From Planctomycetales bacterium ZRK34 (GTDB lineage Bacteria; Planctomycetota; Phycisphaerae; Phycisphaerales; Zrk34), in assembly GCA_014873095.1 (NCBI GenBank), contig CP050848.1:3841850-3905849 (forward strand): 64,000 bases of DNA, given 5' to 3'. Each line of letters begins with the position of its first letter. The stretch's first letter is position 1. The notes beneath the pieces were generated by a model. It made no database searches and was not told where the DNA came from. It worked only from the letters and a program-made list of their open reading frames with translations. Below are positions 14,963 to 22,093 of the stretch, piece by piece. The position numbers were made by a program, and so were the translations under genes.

Positions 14963-16302
14963 TCCAGTACGTTTACCAGCCCAAACGAAAGGGGCCGCGT
15001 CAAAAGCTCTCCCAAGAGAACTACCGCGGCCGTTACCGTTTGCCCTGGGAACGCAAGATTACTGATGTGACGCTGGAGACGACGGACAAACGGATCGCAG
15101 AGCAGCGGCTGGCCGCGACCGTCAAGGAGGCCCAGGACGAACACGCGGGCATCATCGCACCGAAGCCGATGCGTGACGCGGCGAGCACACCGCTGGTCGA
15201 TCATCTGGCTGACCTGGTGGCCCATCTGAAAGCAGCGGGCAGGGCGAAGCAGTATTACCAGCGAGTCGATGTGCGAGCCAAGGTCGTGTTTGATGGCTGT
15301 GGCTGGACGTACATGCGTGACGTATCGGCTGAGTCGTTCCTTGCATGGCGTGAACGTCAGACGCTCGCAAATAAGACGCTCAATCACTACCTCGATTCCG
15401 TGAACGTGCTGCTGAACTGGATGCAGCGACAACTCCGCATTGCAGCAAATCAACTTCGCACGGTCGACAAGCTTCGCGTGGCCGGGCATGAAGTGGTGAA
15501 CCGTCGAGCGTTGACTGACAACGAAGCCGAGCGATTGCTCACGGTGGCGGGGCGACGTCGGTCGCTGTACCTGGCGGCGATGTTGACCGGGCTGCGTCGT
15601 GGCGAGCTCAAGGCGTTGCAGTGGGGCGATGTGCATCTGGACGCGGTCAAGCCGTTCCTGGCTGTTCGTGCTTCGACGACGAAGAACGGCAAAGGCGCCA
15701 CGATCTGGCTGCGTGATGACCTGGCCGACGCGTTGCGTGAGATGAAGCCGGATAACGTCCGGGCCATTGATCGAGTTTTTCGCATGCCCAAGAGCGAACG
15801 CTACGCGGCTGACCTGGCTGCGGCGGGGATTGAGCGTGAAGACGCCCAGGGCCGCAAGGTCGATTTCCATGCCCTGAGGCACACTCTGGCGACGAACCTC
15901 GCACGGGCCGGTGTTCCTCCCCGGGTGGCGATGGAAGTGATGCGGCACAGCGATATGCGGCTGACGATGAAGACGTACACTGATTCATCGCAGTTGCCGA
16001 CGGCCGAGGCCATCGACCGTTTGCCCCGTTTTGACCAGGGCGAGCCGCTGACGCTCCGGGCGACCGGGACCGAGGACGCCTCGGAAATGTCGAAAAAGCG
16101 CTCACAAACTTCGGTCGCTGGCCGTCGTGACAAGTCGTCGGCTGTCGCAGTTGAAAAGGGACGAAAGCACGAAAAAACCCCGCAAAAAGCGGGGTCAAGT
16201 CGCCGTGTGTCGCAGTCTGTCGCGACACGTCGTAACGGCTCAAAAAGGGTGGCTGAGGGGATTCGAACCCCCGACCCTCGCGACCACAACGCGATGCTCT
16301 AA
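14959..16302 (+). CDS. Tyrosine integrase of the tRNA-His element
   Basis: This 447-residue recombinase has the full catalytic set: Arg at about 213 (LTGLRRGEL), His-x-x-Arg at about 304/307 (FHALRHT), His at about 330 (MRHSD) and Tyr at about 340 (MKTYTD). An N-terminal SAM-like/core-binding part precedes it (AKQYYQRVDVRAKVVFDGCG). I chose the GTG at 14959 because GGAGAGG lies upstream and the codon overlaps the excisionase stop. The end of the gene runs through the right attachment site into the antisense of the tRNA (last residues EGIRTPDPRDHNAML). The joined ends of the excised circle would give a different, shorter tail. After Tyr340 there is a long basic tail of about 100 residues. Confidence 0.9.
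   Translation: MIQYVYQPKRKGPRQKLSQENYRGRYRLPWERKITDVTLETTDKRIAEQRLAATVKEAQDEHAGIIAPKPMRDAASTPLVDHLADLVAHLKAAGRAKQYYQRVDVRAKVVFDGCGWTYMRDVSAESFLAWRERQTLANKTLNHYLDSVNVLLNWMQRQLRIAANQLRTVDKLRVAGHEVVNRRALTDNEAERLLTVAGRRRSLYLAAMLTGLRRGELKALQWGDVHLDAVKPFLAVRASTTKNGKGATIWLRDDLADALREMKPDNVRAIDRVFRMPKSERYAADLAAAGIEREDAQGRKVDFHALRHTLATNLARAGVPPRVAMEVMRHSDMRLTMKTYTDSSQLPTAEAIDRLPRFDQGEPLTLRATGTEDASEMSKKRSQTSVAGRRDKSSAVAVEKGRKHEKTPQKAGSSRRVSQSVATRRNGSKRVAEGIRTPDPRDHNAML
16093..16111. repeat. 19-bp direct repeat, right copy
   Basis: Exact second copy of the repeat at 12002-12020. It lies inside the integrase coding sequence, 131 bases before the right attachment core. Confidence 0.7.
16172..16194 (-). 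terminator. Minus-strand terminator behind tRNA-His, supplied by the element
   Basis: On the minus strand, CCCCGC TTTTT GCGGGG is followed by six T, about 53 bases beyond the tRNA 3' end and inside the integrase gene. It appears to replace the original terminator now stranded at 11909-11931. Confidence 0.7.
16243..16272. repeat. Right attachment site within tRNA-His
   Basis: AAAAGGGTGGCTGAGG, GG, ATTCGAACCCCC: the same sequence as 11932-11959 plus two G. It covers the acceptor and T-arm 3' part of the functional tRNA. Confidence 0.85.
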
Positions 16303-16322
16303 CCAACTGAGCTACAGCCACC
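16248..16322 (-). tRNA. tRNA-His (anticodon GTG)
   Basis: The minus strand folds as a complete cloverleaf: a 7-bp acceptor stem (GTGGCTG/CAGCCAC), D arm GCTC-loop-GAGC, anticodon arm TCGCG TTGTGGT CGCGA with anticodon GTG, and T arm GGGGG TTCGAAT CCCCT. The extra 5' G opposite C73 is the identity feature of tRNA-His. CCA is not encoded. Its 3' end was restored by the integrated element, and the integrase gene runs antisense into it. Confidence 0.95.
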
Positions 16323-16393
16323 ATCGGGGTCAGGGCATAAATGTAGGCATGATTTGATGAAGGGTCAAATCCGAACCCGCCGGGGCTTGGTCA

Positions 16394-16421
16394 TTGGTCA
16401 TTTTCCGCGTGGACTTATAAT
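16394..16421 (+). promoter_or_regulatory. Promoter of the FHA-GAF histidine kinase gene
   Basis: TTGGTC at 16394-16399 and TATAAT at 16416-16421 are 16 bases apart. The upstream in-frame ATG at 16420 overlaps the -10 box, so translation must begin later, in agreement with TTG 16465. Confidence 0.6.
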
Positions 16422-16464
16422 GTGGACGCCAAACAGTCACGCTCTGGGCATACGAGGTCTTATT

Positions 16465-18096
16465 TTGCTGATACTTCACGTGATTCAAGGGCCGGACAAG
16501 GGCCGCCACTTCGAGCTGCCGGACAACGAGCCGCAGCAGATCGGTCGCTCCAGCGAGTCGCTGCCGCTGACCGACACCACCATCTCGCGCCGCCACGCCG
16601 AGCTGACCCCCGATCGCGGCAAGTGGCTCATCCGCGACCTGGAGTCCAACAACGGCACCTACATCAACGGCAAGCGCATCAGCGTACCGACCGTGCTCAA
16701 GCCCGGCGATCAGATCCGCACCGGGTCGACGTTGTGGGTTTTCGGGCGCGTGTCCAACACGATGGGGACCAAGCCCGTGCGGGTGCTGCCGCCGGAGCGG
16801 ATCGACACCTCCGTCGAGGCCACGCTCGACGCCAACGACGACTCGGTGATCATGGCTTCGCCAGAGCCGACCGAGGCCGCCGTCACGCACCTGAAAATCA
16901 TCTACGACCTGACCCAGCTCGTCGGCTCGGTCTTCGATCGCCAGACGCTGCTGGAGCGCGTGATGGACCTGGTGTTTGAACACTTCGAGCCGGACCGCGG
17001 GTTCATCCTGCTGCGTGATGAGCCGGGGCAGAAGCCGCAGCCGGTGGCGGTGCGCTACCGGTCGCACCCGAGCACGAAGCACGAAGGGCGCATCAGCGTG
17101 TCGCGCACGATCGTGCGCCACGTGATGGACAAATGCGAAGGCGTGCTGTCGTCCAACGCCATGACGGACCGCCGTTTCGCGGCCGGCGATTCGGTCAAGG
17201 CCCTGGGCATCCGCTCGGCGCTTTGCGTGCCGATCCGCTTCCGCGAGCGCATCTTCGGCGTGCTGTACATCGACTCGAAAATCGCCAATTACACCTTCAC
17301 CGAAGATCAGCTTCGGCTGATGACCGCCATCGGGGTGCAGACCGGCATGGCGATGGAAAACGCCCGCCTGTATCAGCAGGGCATGCAGCAGGCGCGCCTC
17401 GCGGCCGTGGGCGAAACCGTCGCTTCGCTGAGCCACTCGATCCGCAACATCCTGCAGGCCATGCGCGGCGGGGCGGAGGTCGTCGAGCTCGGCCTGCGCA
17501 AGAAAGACCTGCAACTGGTTTCCAACGGCTGGGACATCCTCGCCCGCAATCTCGACCGCATCTACCAGTTGACGATGAACATGCTCGCGTTCAGCAAGCA
17601 GCGACAGCCCGAGTTCGAGATGGTCCACCTGCCCGGCCTGCTGCGCGAGATCGTCGAGCTGATGCAACCGCAGTGCGATCGTCGCAATGTCGCGCTGATC
17701 ACCGAAATCGATCGCGACATGCCCGCCATCCCCGCCGACCCCGGCGGACTGCACCAGGCTTTGATGAACCTGATGACCAACGCGCTGGATGCCGTCGAAC
17801 CCGAGTCCGGCGTCATCACGTTGCGCTGCATGCATGATGACCGGGCCGAGAAGGTGCGCATCTCGATCACCGACAACGGCCCGGGCATCGACCCGGAAAC
17901 CAAGGCCAACCTCTTTAAGCCGTTCTACTCCACCAAGGGCCTGCGCGGCACCGGCCTGGGTCTGGCCGTGACCCGCAAGATCATTCACGAGCACGGCGGC
18001 GCCGTCGAACTCGAATCCGAGCCCGGCGAAGGCACCACCTTCACCGTCAGCATCTCCAGCGAAAAACGCCAGGACCCTTCCGCCACGGTGGGTTGA
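16465..18096 (+). CDS. Cytoplasmic FHA-GAF sensor histidine kinase
   Basis: This 543-residue protein has no membrane segment. An FHA phosphothreonine-binding domain occupies about 1-95 (IGRSSE, TTISRRHAEL, SNNGTYINGKRI). A GAF domain follows (LGIRSALCVPIRF, RIFGVLYIDSKI). The dimerisation/phosphoacceptor part has His at about 324 (VASLSHSIRNIL), and the ATPase has an N box at about 439 (LMNLMTNALDA), DNGPGID and GTGLGLAV. I chose TTG 16465, seven bases after GAGG, because the promoter leaves earlier ATGs untranscribed and the FHA domain begins right there. FHA plus kinase suggests crosstalk with Ser/Thr kinases. No response regulator is adjacent. Confidence 0.85.
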   Translation: MLILHVIQGPDKGRHFELPDNEPQQIGRSSESLPLTDTTISRRHAELTPDRGKWLIRDLESNNGTYINGKRISVPTVLKPGDQIRTGSTLWVFGRVSNTMGTKPVRVLPPERIDTSVEATLDANDDSVIMASPEPTEAAVTHLKIIYDLTQLVGSVFDRQTLLERVMDLVFEHFEPDRGFILLRDEPGQKPQPVAVRYRSHPSTKHEGRISVSRTIVRHVMDKCEGVLSSNAMTDRRFAAGDSVKALGIRSALCVPIRFRERIFGVLYIDSKIANYTFTEDQLRLMTAIGVQTGMAMENARLYQQGMQQARLAAVGETVASLSHSIRNILQAMRGGAEVVELGLRKKDLQLVSNGWDILARNLDRIYQLTMNMLAFSKQRQPEFEMVHLPGLLREIVELMQPQCDRRNVALITEIDRDMPAIPADPGGLHQALMNLMTNALDAVEPESGVITLRCMHDDRAEKVRISITDNGPGIDPETKANLFKPFYSTKGLRGTGLGLAVTRKIIHEHGGAVELESEPGEGTTFTVSISSEKRQDPSATVG

Positions 18097-18222
18097 TTCC
18101 CATCAACGAATCGCGGAGTGAATCCACTGCCGGGCCGTTACACGGCCCAGGTCTTCGCTATTTCTGTCATTTTGTGACAGATTCGGCCCCCCATACACGA
18201 CACCCCAGTGGAAGGACCGCGC

Positions 18223-18753
18223 ATGCAGTCTCGTCATGAGCAATTCGCCGATCTGTTTATCCTCTGCCAGGACAGGGTTTACGCCTATGTGGTGAGTCTT
18301 CTGGCCCGGCGGGCCGACGCCGAGGAGGTCTTTCAGCAAACCTCGATGATTCTGTGGCGCAAATGGGATGAATTTTCTCCGGGGGGCGATCAGGCGGGGG
18401 ATTTTGTGCGGTGGGCCTGCGGGATCGCTCATTTTGAGGTGATGAACCATCTGCGTAAGGCCGAGCGACGGGTCGTGGCGCTGGACCGGGATGTGATGGA
18501 CCTGATCGCGGCCGAGCAGCTTCAGCTTCATGATGAATTATCCGAGCGGCGGGCGGCGCTGGAGCATTGCCTGGGTCAGTTGCCGCCGCGCCAGCGCGAG
18601 TTGTTGGAATCGGCTTACGCAGGCGTCGAACCGATCAAGGACATCGCCCGCCGATTGGGACAGACAGCCAACGCGGCCTATGTCGCGCTGCGTCGGATTC
18701 GACATGCCGTCGCCGACTGCATCACACGCCGCGTGGCACGGGGGGCCGAGTGA
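18223..18753 (+). CDS. ECF sigma factor, cassette B
   Basis: This 176-residue sigma-70 family protein has region 2 (LFILCQDRVYAYVVSLLARR, ADAEEVFQQTSMILWRKWDE, then FVRWACGIAHFEVMNHLRK) and region 4 (LPPRQRELLESAYAGVEPIK, then a helix-turn-helix). It belongs to the planctomycete ECF group with the WA(C)xIAxFEV signature. GAAGGA lies six bases before ATG 18223, better than the GTG at 18208. The stop overlaps the FecR start (TGATG). It is the second of three sigma/FecR pairs in the window. Confidence 0.9.
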   Translation: MQSRHEQFADLFILCQDRVYAYVVSLLARRADAEEVFQQTSMILWRKWDEFSPGGDQAGDFVRWACGIAHFEVMNHLRKAERRVVALDRDVMDLIAAEQLQLHDELSERRAALEHCLGQLPPRQRELLESAYAGVEPIKDIARRLGQTANAAYVALRRIRHAVADCITRRVARGAE

Positions 18754-20033
18754 TGGACGCCGAGCTGACACAACAGATCGATGCGCTGCTGGAAGGTGAG
18801 ACCGACAGCGCCGGCATGTCGGTGTTGAGTCAGATGCTGCGTCACGATGCCGACGCCCGCCGGTTGTACATTCATCAGCTCGATCTGCACGCCGCGCTGC
18901 AGTGGCGCACACGCGATCGCGAAAGACTTCCGCATCACACCAAGCCGACGCTGAGGCGCAGCCGAAGCGTCTGGTACTCCCTCGCCGCCGCGGCGCTGAT
19001 CGCGCTGGCGGTGACAGGTTGGTTCATGGGGTCAGGCGATGTACATACACCGGTAGCCCCCGTTGCTCCGTCGCAGGTTGAATCCATCGCGATGCTGTCG
19101 AACTTCTCATCTGATGCGGTGTTCACCGAGTCGCCGGCGCCGATGACACAGGGGGCGGAACTGGGCCCGGGGCGGATCGCGCTGGCGGCGGGGCGGGCGC
19201 AGTTGATCTTCAAGTCCGGCGCGGTGGTGGCGATCAACGGGCCATGTGAATTCGAACTCGTGGGTGTCAACAGCGGACGACTCGCAGGCGGCTATCTGAC
19301 GGCGCATGTGCCGACCACGGCGGTGGGCTTCACCGTCACGGCCCCGCACGGGGTACGCGTCACGGACCTGGGCACGGAATTCGAGATGCGCGTCTCCGGC
19401 GCCGGGCGTCATGTGGATACATGGGTGCGGCAGGGCACGGTGCAGATTCAATCGCGACGGATAGGCCTGCGCGTGCTCGGGGCGGGGCAGCGGATTTCGC
19501 TGGTCGACGGCGATGTGGCGCAGCCGCTGCTGGTCAGCGCTGAGGCCAGCAACGGGCATGCGTATTCGATCGCGCGCGGCGGATTTGTCGAGGACGCACT
19601 GGCATATTCCGACCGCAATTTCACCTGGGTGGGGCTGGATAATCCGAATTTGCCGGCGGTGCTGCGCGGAGCTGACTACGTGCAGCCGCCGAACGCAGAT
19701 AAAGCGGATGCGAATCTGAGCCTGACGCTGAAGCTGTCGGCTCCGGCGACGTTGTGGGTGCTGTGGAATCCCAATGCGCCGTTGCCGGACTGGCTGATCG
19801 ACGAATTCGAGTCGACGTCGCATCACATCACGTTGATGGTGCCTGCAACCAGGCATCCACGCGTGCTGGAATCTCGCACGCTCGACTATACCCTCTGGCG
19901 TCGTCGGATCGATGCCGCCGGCGACGTCACGCTAGGGGCGAGGCAGATTCCCGATCGCCCAAGCCCCGCGGGTATGTACGGCATCATCGTGACCGAACCC
20001 GATCGCCCCCACACATCTCGTGCTGACAAATAA
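18753..20033 (+). CDS. FecR-type anti-sigma/sensor, cassette B
   Basis: This is a 426-residue membrane protein. The cytoplasmic part (MDAELTQQIDALLEGETDSA, then DADARRLYIHQLDLHAALQW) binds the sigma factor by analogy. A membrane helix lies at about 76-94 (SLAAAALIALAVTGWFMG). The FecR domain follows (AQLIFKSGAVVAINGPCEFE, then FTVTAPHGVRVTDLGTEFEM). The C-terminal 150 residues differ from the carbohydrate-binding-like module of cassettes A and C (LSLTLKLSAPATLWVLWNPN, PDWLIDEF), so this sensor may read another signal. The start overlaps the sigma stop. Confidence 0.85.
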   Translation: MDAELTQQIDALLEGETDSAGMSVLSQMLRHDADARRLYIHQLDLHAALQWRTRDRERLPHHTKPTLRRSRSVWYSLAAAALIALAVTGWFMGSGDVHTPVAPVAPSQVESIAMLSNFSSDAVFTESPAPMTQGAELGPGRIALAAGRAQLIFKSGAVVAINGPCEFELVGVNSGRLAGGYLTAHVPTTAVGFTVTAPHGVRVTDLGTEFEMRVSGAGRHVDTWVRQGTVQIQSRRIGLRVLGAGQRISLVDGDVAQPLLVSAEASNGHAYSIARGGFVEDALAYSDRNFTWVGLDNPNLPAVLRGADYVQPPNADKADANLSLTLKLSAPATLWVLWNPNAPLPDWLIDEFESTSHHITLMVPATRHPRVLESRTLDYTLWRRRIDAAGDVTLGARQIPDRPSPAGMYGIIVTEPDRPHTSRADK

Positions 20034-20053
20034 GAACTAATAAGGAGCAAGTG

Positions 20054-20824
20054 ATGAAATCCATGTGCCTTTTTACCCTCGTTGTCGGATGTTTGCTGAT
20101 TTCGGCCAGCGGTGTTCAAGCCGCCAGCATCCTCGTGCATTATTCGTTTGACTCGAATTTCAACGACGATTCGGGAAGCAACAACCACCTGTCCGCCTCC
20201 AGCGGCACGCCGAACATCACCACCGCAGCCGGCGAGGTGAAGTTCGGCGCCGGCGCGTTGAACATGGACCAGTCCGGCACGGAGGAACACCTGGCCTTCA
20301 GTTCGACCGTCAGTCTCACCTACGGGAACGCTTGGTCGATGTCGTGGTGGGGCCAGCGCAGCAGCAGCGCGCTGGATTCTCAGGGCATGGTCGCTGGCAC
20401 CATCGCTGCCAACAGCAATTTCATCTGGACGCCTGACAATTCAAGCGTCATCCAGGGGCTTCGTTTGCGCAACGCCACCAACAACAACGCTGAATACGGC
20501 AACATCTCCGATGACAACGCCTTCCACCACTGGGCCGTGTCCTACAACGGGGCCGGTCAGGTCACCGCCTGGCGCGATGGTGTGAATCTCGGCTCCAGAG
20601 CCTGGGGCGGCGGCATCACGCTGACCCACGTCGGCGCCGGAACCACCACCCAGAACAACTCATTCTGGGGCCAGATCGACGAGTTGTACATCTTCTCCGG
20701 TACGCTGACCCAGGGTGAGGTCAATGCGCTGCGAGCCAATAACTCGTTGATCATTCCGGCGCCAGCGGCGTTGCCGGCGGGCCTGCTGATGCTCGGCGCG
20801 ATCACGATGCGCCGGCGTCGATGA
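20054..20824 (+). CDS. LamG-like exported protein with PEP-CTERM-type tail, cassette B
   Basis: This is a 256-residue secreted protein. A signal peptide (LFTLVVGCLLISASGVQA) is followed by a concanavalin-like LamG fold: LVHYSFDSNFNDDSGSNNHL, then HHWAVSYNGAGQVTAWRDGV and WGQIDELYIFSGTLTQGEV. The tail is IPAPAALPAGL, a hydrophobic stretch and RRRR. AAGGAG sits at 20042-20047, six bases before ATG 20054, which I prefer to GTG 20051. LamG domains bind glycans or proteins, so a surface adhesin role is plausible. Confidence 0.85.
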   Translation: MKSMCLFTLVVGCLLISASGVQAASILVHYSFDSNFNDDSGSNNHLSASSGTPNITTAAGEVKFGAGALNMDQSGTEEHLAFSSTVSLTYGNAWSMSWWGQRSSSALDSQGMVAGTIAANSNFIWTPDNSSVIQGLRLRNATNNNAEYGNISDDNAFHHWAVSYNGAGQVTAWRDGVNLGSRAWGGGITLTHVGAGTTTQNNSFWGQIDELYIFSGTLTQGEVNALRANNSLIIPAPAALPAGLLMLGAITMRRRR

Positions 20825-20832
20825 ATAAACCC

Positions 20833-20861
20833 GAAGCCCACGGATCCAATCCGTGGGCTTC
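20833..20861. repeat. 13-bp perfect inverted repeat between cassette B genes
   Basis: GAAGCCCACGGAT and its complement flank a three-base loop, right after the PEP-CTERM gene and 15 bases before the pseudopilin ATG. There is no T-run. It occupies the same place as the hairpins at 6040-6084 in cassette A. Confidence 0.65.
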
Positions 20862-20876
20862 ATGGAAATCCGCTTC

Positions 20877-21623
20877 ATGCGCCGACATGGTTTTTCCTTG
20901 ATCGAATTGCTGGTGGTCATCTCGATCATCGCACTGTTGGTCGCGATTCTTCTGCCATCGCTGACTGCGGCCCGGGAAGCGGCGCAGCGCGTCGCTTGTG
21001 CGTCCAATGTCCGCCAGAACTACCTCGGCTCATTCACCTATGCCACGGAGAACAAACTCCACCTGCCGTACGTCGGCGCCAATGCGTTCAACAATCACGG
21101 CACATCGTACTTCATGTTTGAAACCGGCCCCAAGCGCCCCGTCAGTCTGGGCCTGCTGATCGAGTATTATGACTTCGCCAGGTGGCAGGACGACGCGGTG
21201 GTGCGTTGCCCCTCGGCCAAGCCCGGCATCTGGGGCAATATCGAGGCCTACGGCAACGAGGCGTTGATGGACAGCGCCGGCGACCCGGCCAGTCACAACT
21301 ACTACTTCTGGGCCGCCCGGGACATGTGGATCAATCTGCGGTCATGGTACAGCCGCCGCGTACTTGACGACGACGAGAAATACCTCGGCGCCACGATCCA
21401 CCACCGCAAGCAGCGCACCGCCTTGCTCGCCGACAACATCGCCGGCGGCGGCCGCGTGCTCGGCTGCCACGGCGACGGCGTCAACGTCGCCTACCTTGAC
21501 GGCTCAGCCAACTTCGTCGCCGATCAGCCGGCCCCGCCCCTGCTGGCCGATCCCAACCGCAACCTCAGCACCGGCGCCGCCAGCATCGCCGATATCTGGC
21601 ACTACCTCGACCAGCCGCATTAA
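20877..21623 (+). CDS. Type IV pseudopilin-like protein (H-X9-DG type), cassette B
   Basis: This 248-residue protein begins [20 protein letters not shown], a prepilin peptidase site with F6 after cleavage and Glu at +5. The body ends with [14 protein letters not shown], which fits H-X9-DG exactly, unlike the H-X10-DG forms of cassettes A and C. I chose ATG 20877 because it places the cleavage site correctly; ATG 20862 would add five residues and lies against the hairpin. No enzyme gene follows: the next gene is nusA. Confidence 0.87.
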   Translation: MRRHGFSLIELLVVISIIALLVAILLPSLTAAREAAQRVACASNVRQNYLGSFTYATENKLHLPYVGANAFNNHGTSYFMFETGPKRPVSLGLLIEYYDFARWQDDAVVRCPSAKPGIWGNIEAYGNEALMDSAGDPASHNYYFWAARDMWINLRSWYSRRVLDDDEKYLGATIHHRKQRTALLADNIAGGGRVLGCHGDGVNVAYLDGSANFVADQPAPPLLADPNRNLSTGAASIADIWHYLDQPH

Positions 21624-21646
21624 CCCGTTTGGCGGTGCTGCCTGCC

Positions 21647-21674
21647 TTGACACGGGCATTTGGGGGTCTACACT
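21647..21674 (+). promoter_or_regulatory. Strong promoter upstream of nusA region
   Basis: TTGACA at 21647-21652 and TACACT at 21669-21674, 16 bases apart. It lies 24 bases after the cassette B pseudopilin and 420 bases before nusA. Confidence 0.65.
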
Positions 21675-21680
21675 TATAGT

Positions 21681-21976
21681 CTTGCACCCGGCCCAGGGAG
21701 GGTTGGGGCTTAAATGGATCACTCGGACGCGCAAGCGCCAGGATGATGACCATGACCGACCATGCGTTGGTGAAAGAGACGGGTCTGGGCTATGGAGCGT
21801 AAGGCGCTTCATGCCGTTGTGCCTGTGGGCAGCCGCACCGGCGACCGGATGGATCCGGCCGCGACGGGAAAGGAGCCGATGATGGCGTAGCCACATCGAC
21901 GATTTGCGGTGCATCCCGACTGCGGGATGTGTGCCTCCAGGCCACGCGACGATCGGCGTCACGTGGCCTTGTTATT
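21681..21976 (+). ncRNA. Candidate structured RNA or long nusA leader
   Basis: The stretch has a promoter at its left edge and a terminator-like hairpin at its right edge (AGGCCACG/CGTGGCCT at 21939-21969, then TGTTATTT), with a further hairpin ATCCCG/CGGGAT at 21913-21926 and GGAT/ATCC inside CCGGATGGATCCGG. No open frame of normal composition fits. I checked for the conserved cores of RNase P RNA, SRP RNA and tmRNA and saw none. It may be an independent small RNA of about 290 bases or a regulatory leader of the nusA operon. Confidence 0.4.
21939..21976 (+). terminator. Terminator-like hairpin before nusA
   Basis: An eight-base stem AGGCCACG/CGTGGCCT with a 15-base loop is followed by TGTTATTT. 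It could end the candidate RNA or act as an attenuator for nusA. Confidence 0.55.
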
Positions 21977-22093
21977 TAGAAACACCCCGCCGATTGAATC
22001 CGGCGGCTGAACATACCAAAAACATCGGAAGCCATGACACGGCTTGAACAACTGAATAGCAAAACTGAATAACAACCCAAGAGATCCAACAAC

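Larger units (their letters stand above)
11932..16272. mobile_element. Integrative element in the 3' end of tRNA-His, about 4.3 kb
   Basis: The element is bounded by imperfect direct repeats of the tRNA-His 3' end at 11932-11959 and 16243-16272. It holds five plus-strand genes: sigma-like protein, HUH replication endonuclease, ribbon-helix-helix regulator, excisionase and tyrosine integrase. The integrase lies next to the intact tRNA, as is usual for such elements. There is no capsid, conjugation or defence gene, so it resembles an integrated rolling-circle plasmid or satellite. Its middle (about 12.4-14.8 kb) is visibly richer in A and T than the flanks, while the integrase gene matches the chromosome. 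Confidence 0.85.

Noticed and set aside
16261..16302. C-terminal GIRTPDPRDHNAML of the integrase as a conserved protein motif
   Set aside because: It is the translation of the antisense of the tRNA-His gene, a frequent annotation artefact, not a protein domain.
16330..17994. 554-residue minus-strand frame opposite the histidine kinase
   Set aside because: The plus strand has FHA, GAF and kinase motifs with catalytic residues; the minus frame has none.
21681..21976. RNase P RNA, SRP RNA or tmRNA in the nusA leader
   Set aside because: None of the conserved cores of these RNAs (such as GAGGAAAGTC, GGAAGNAGC or a TTCGA T-loop) is present.
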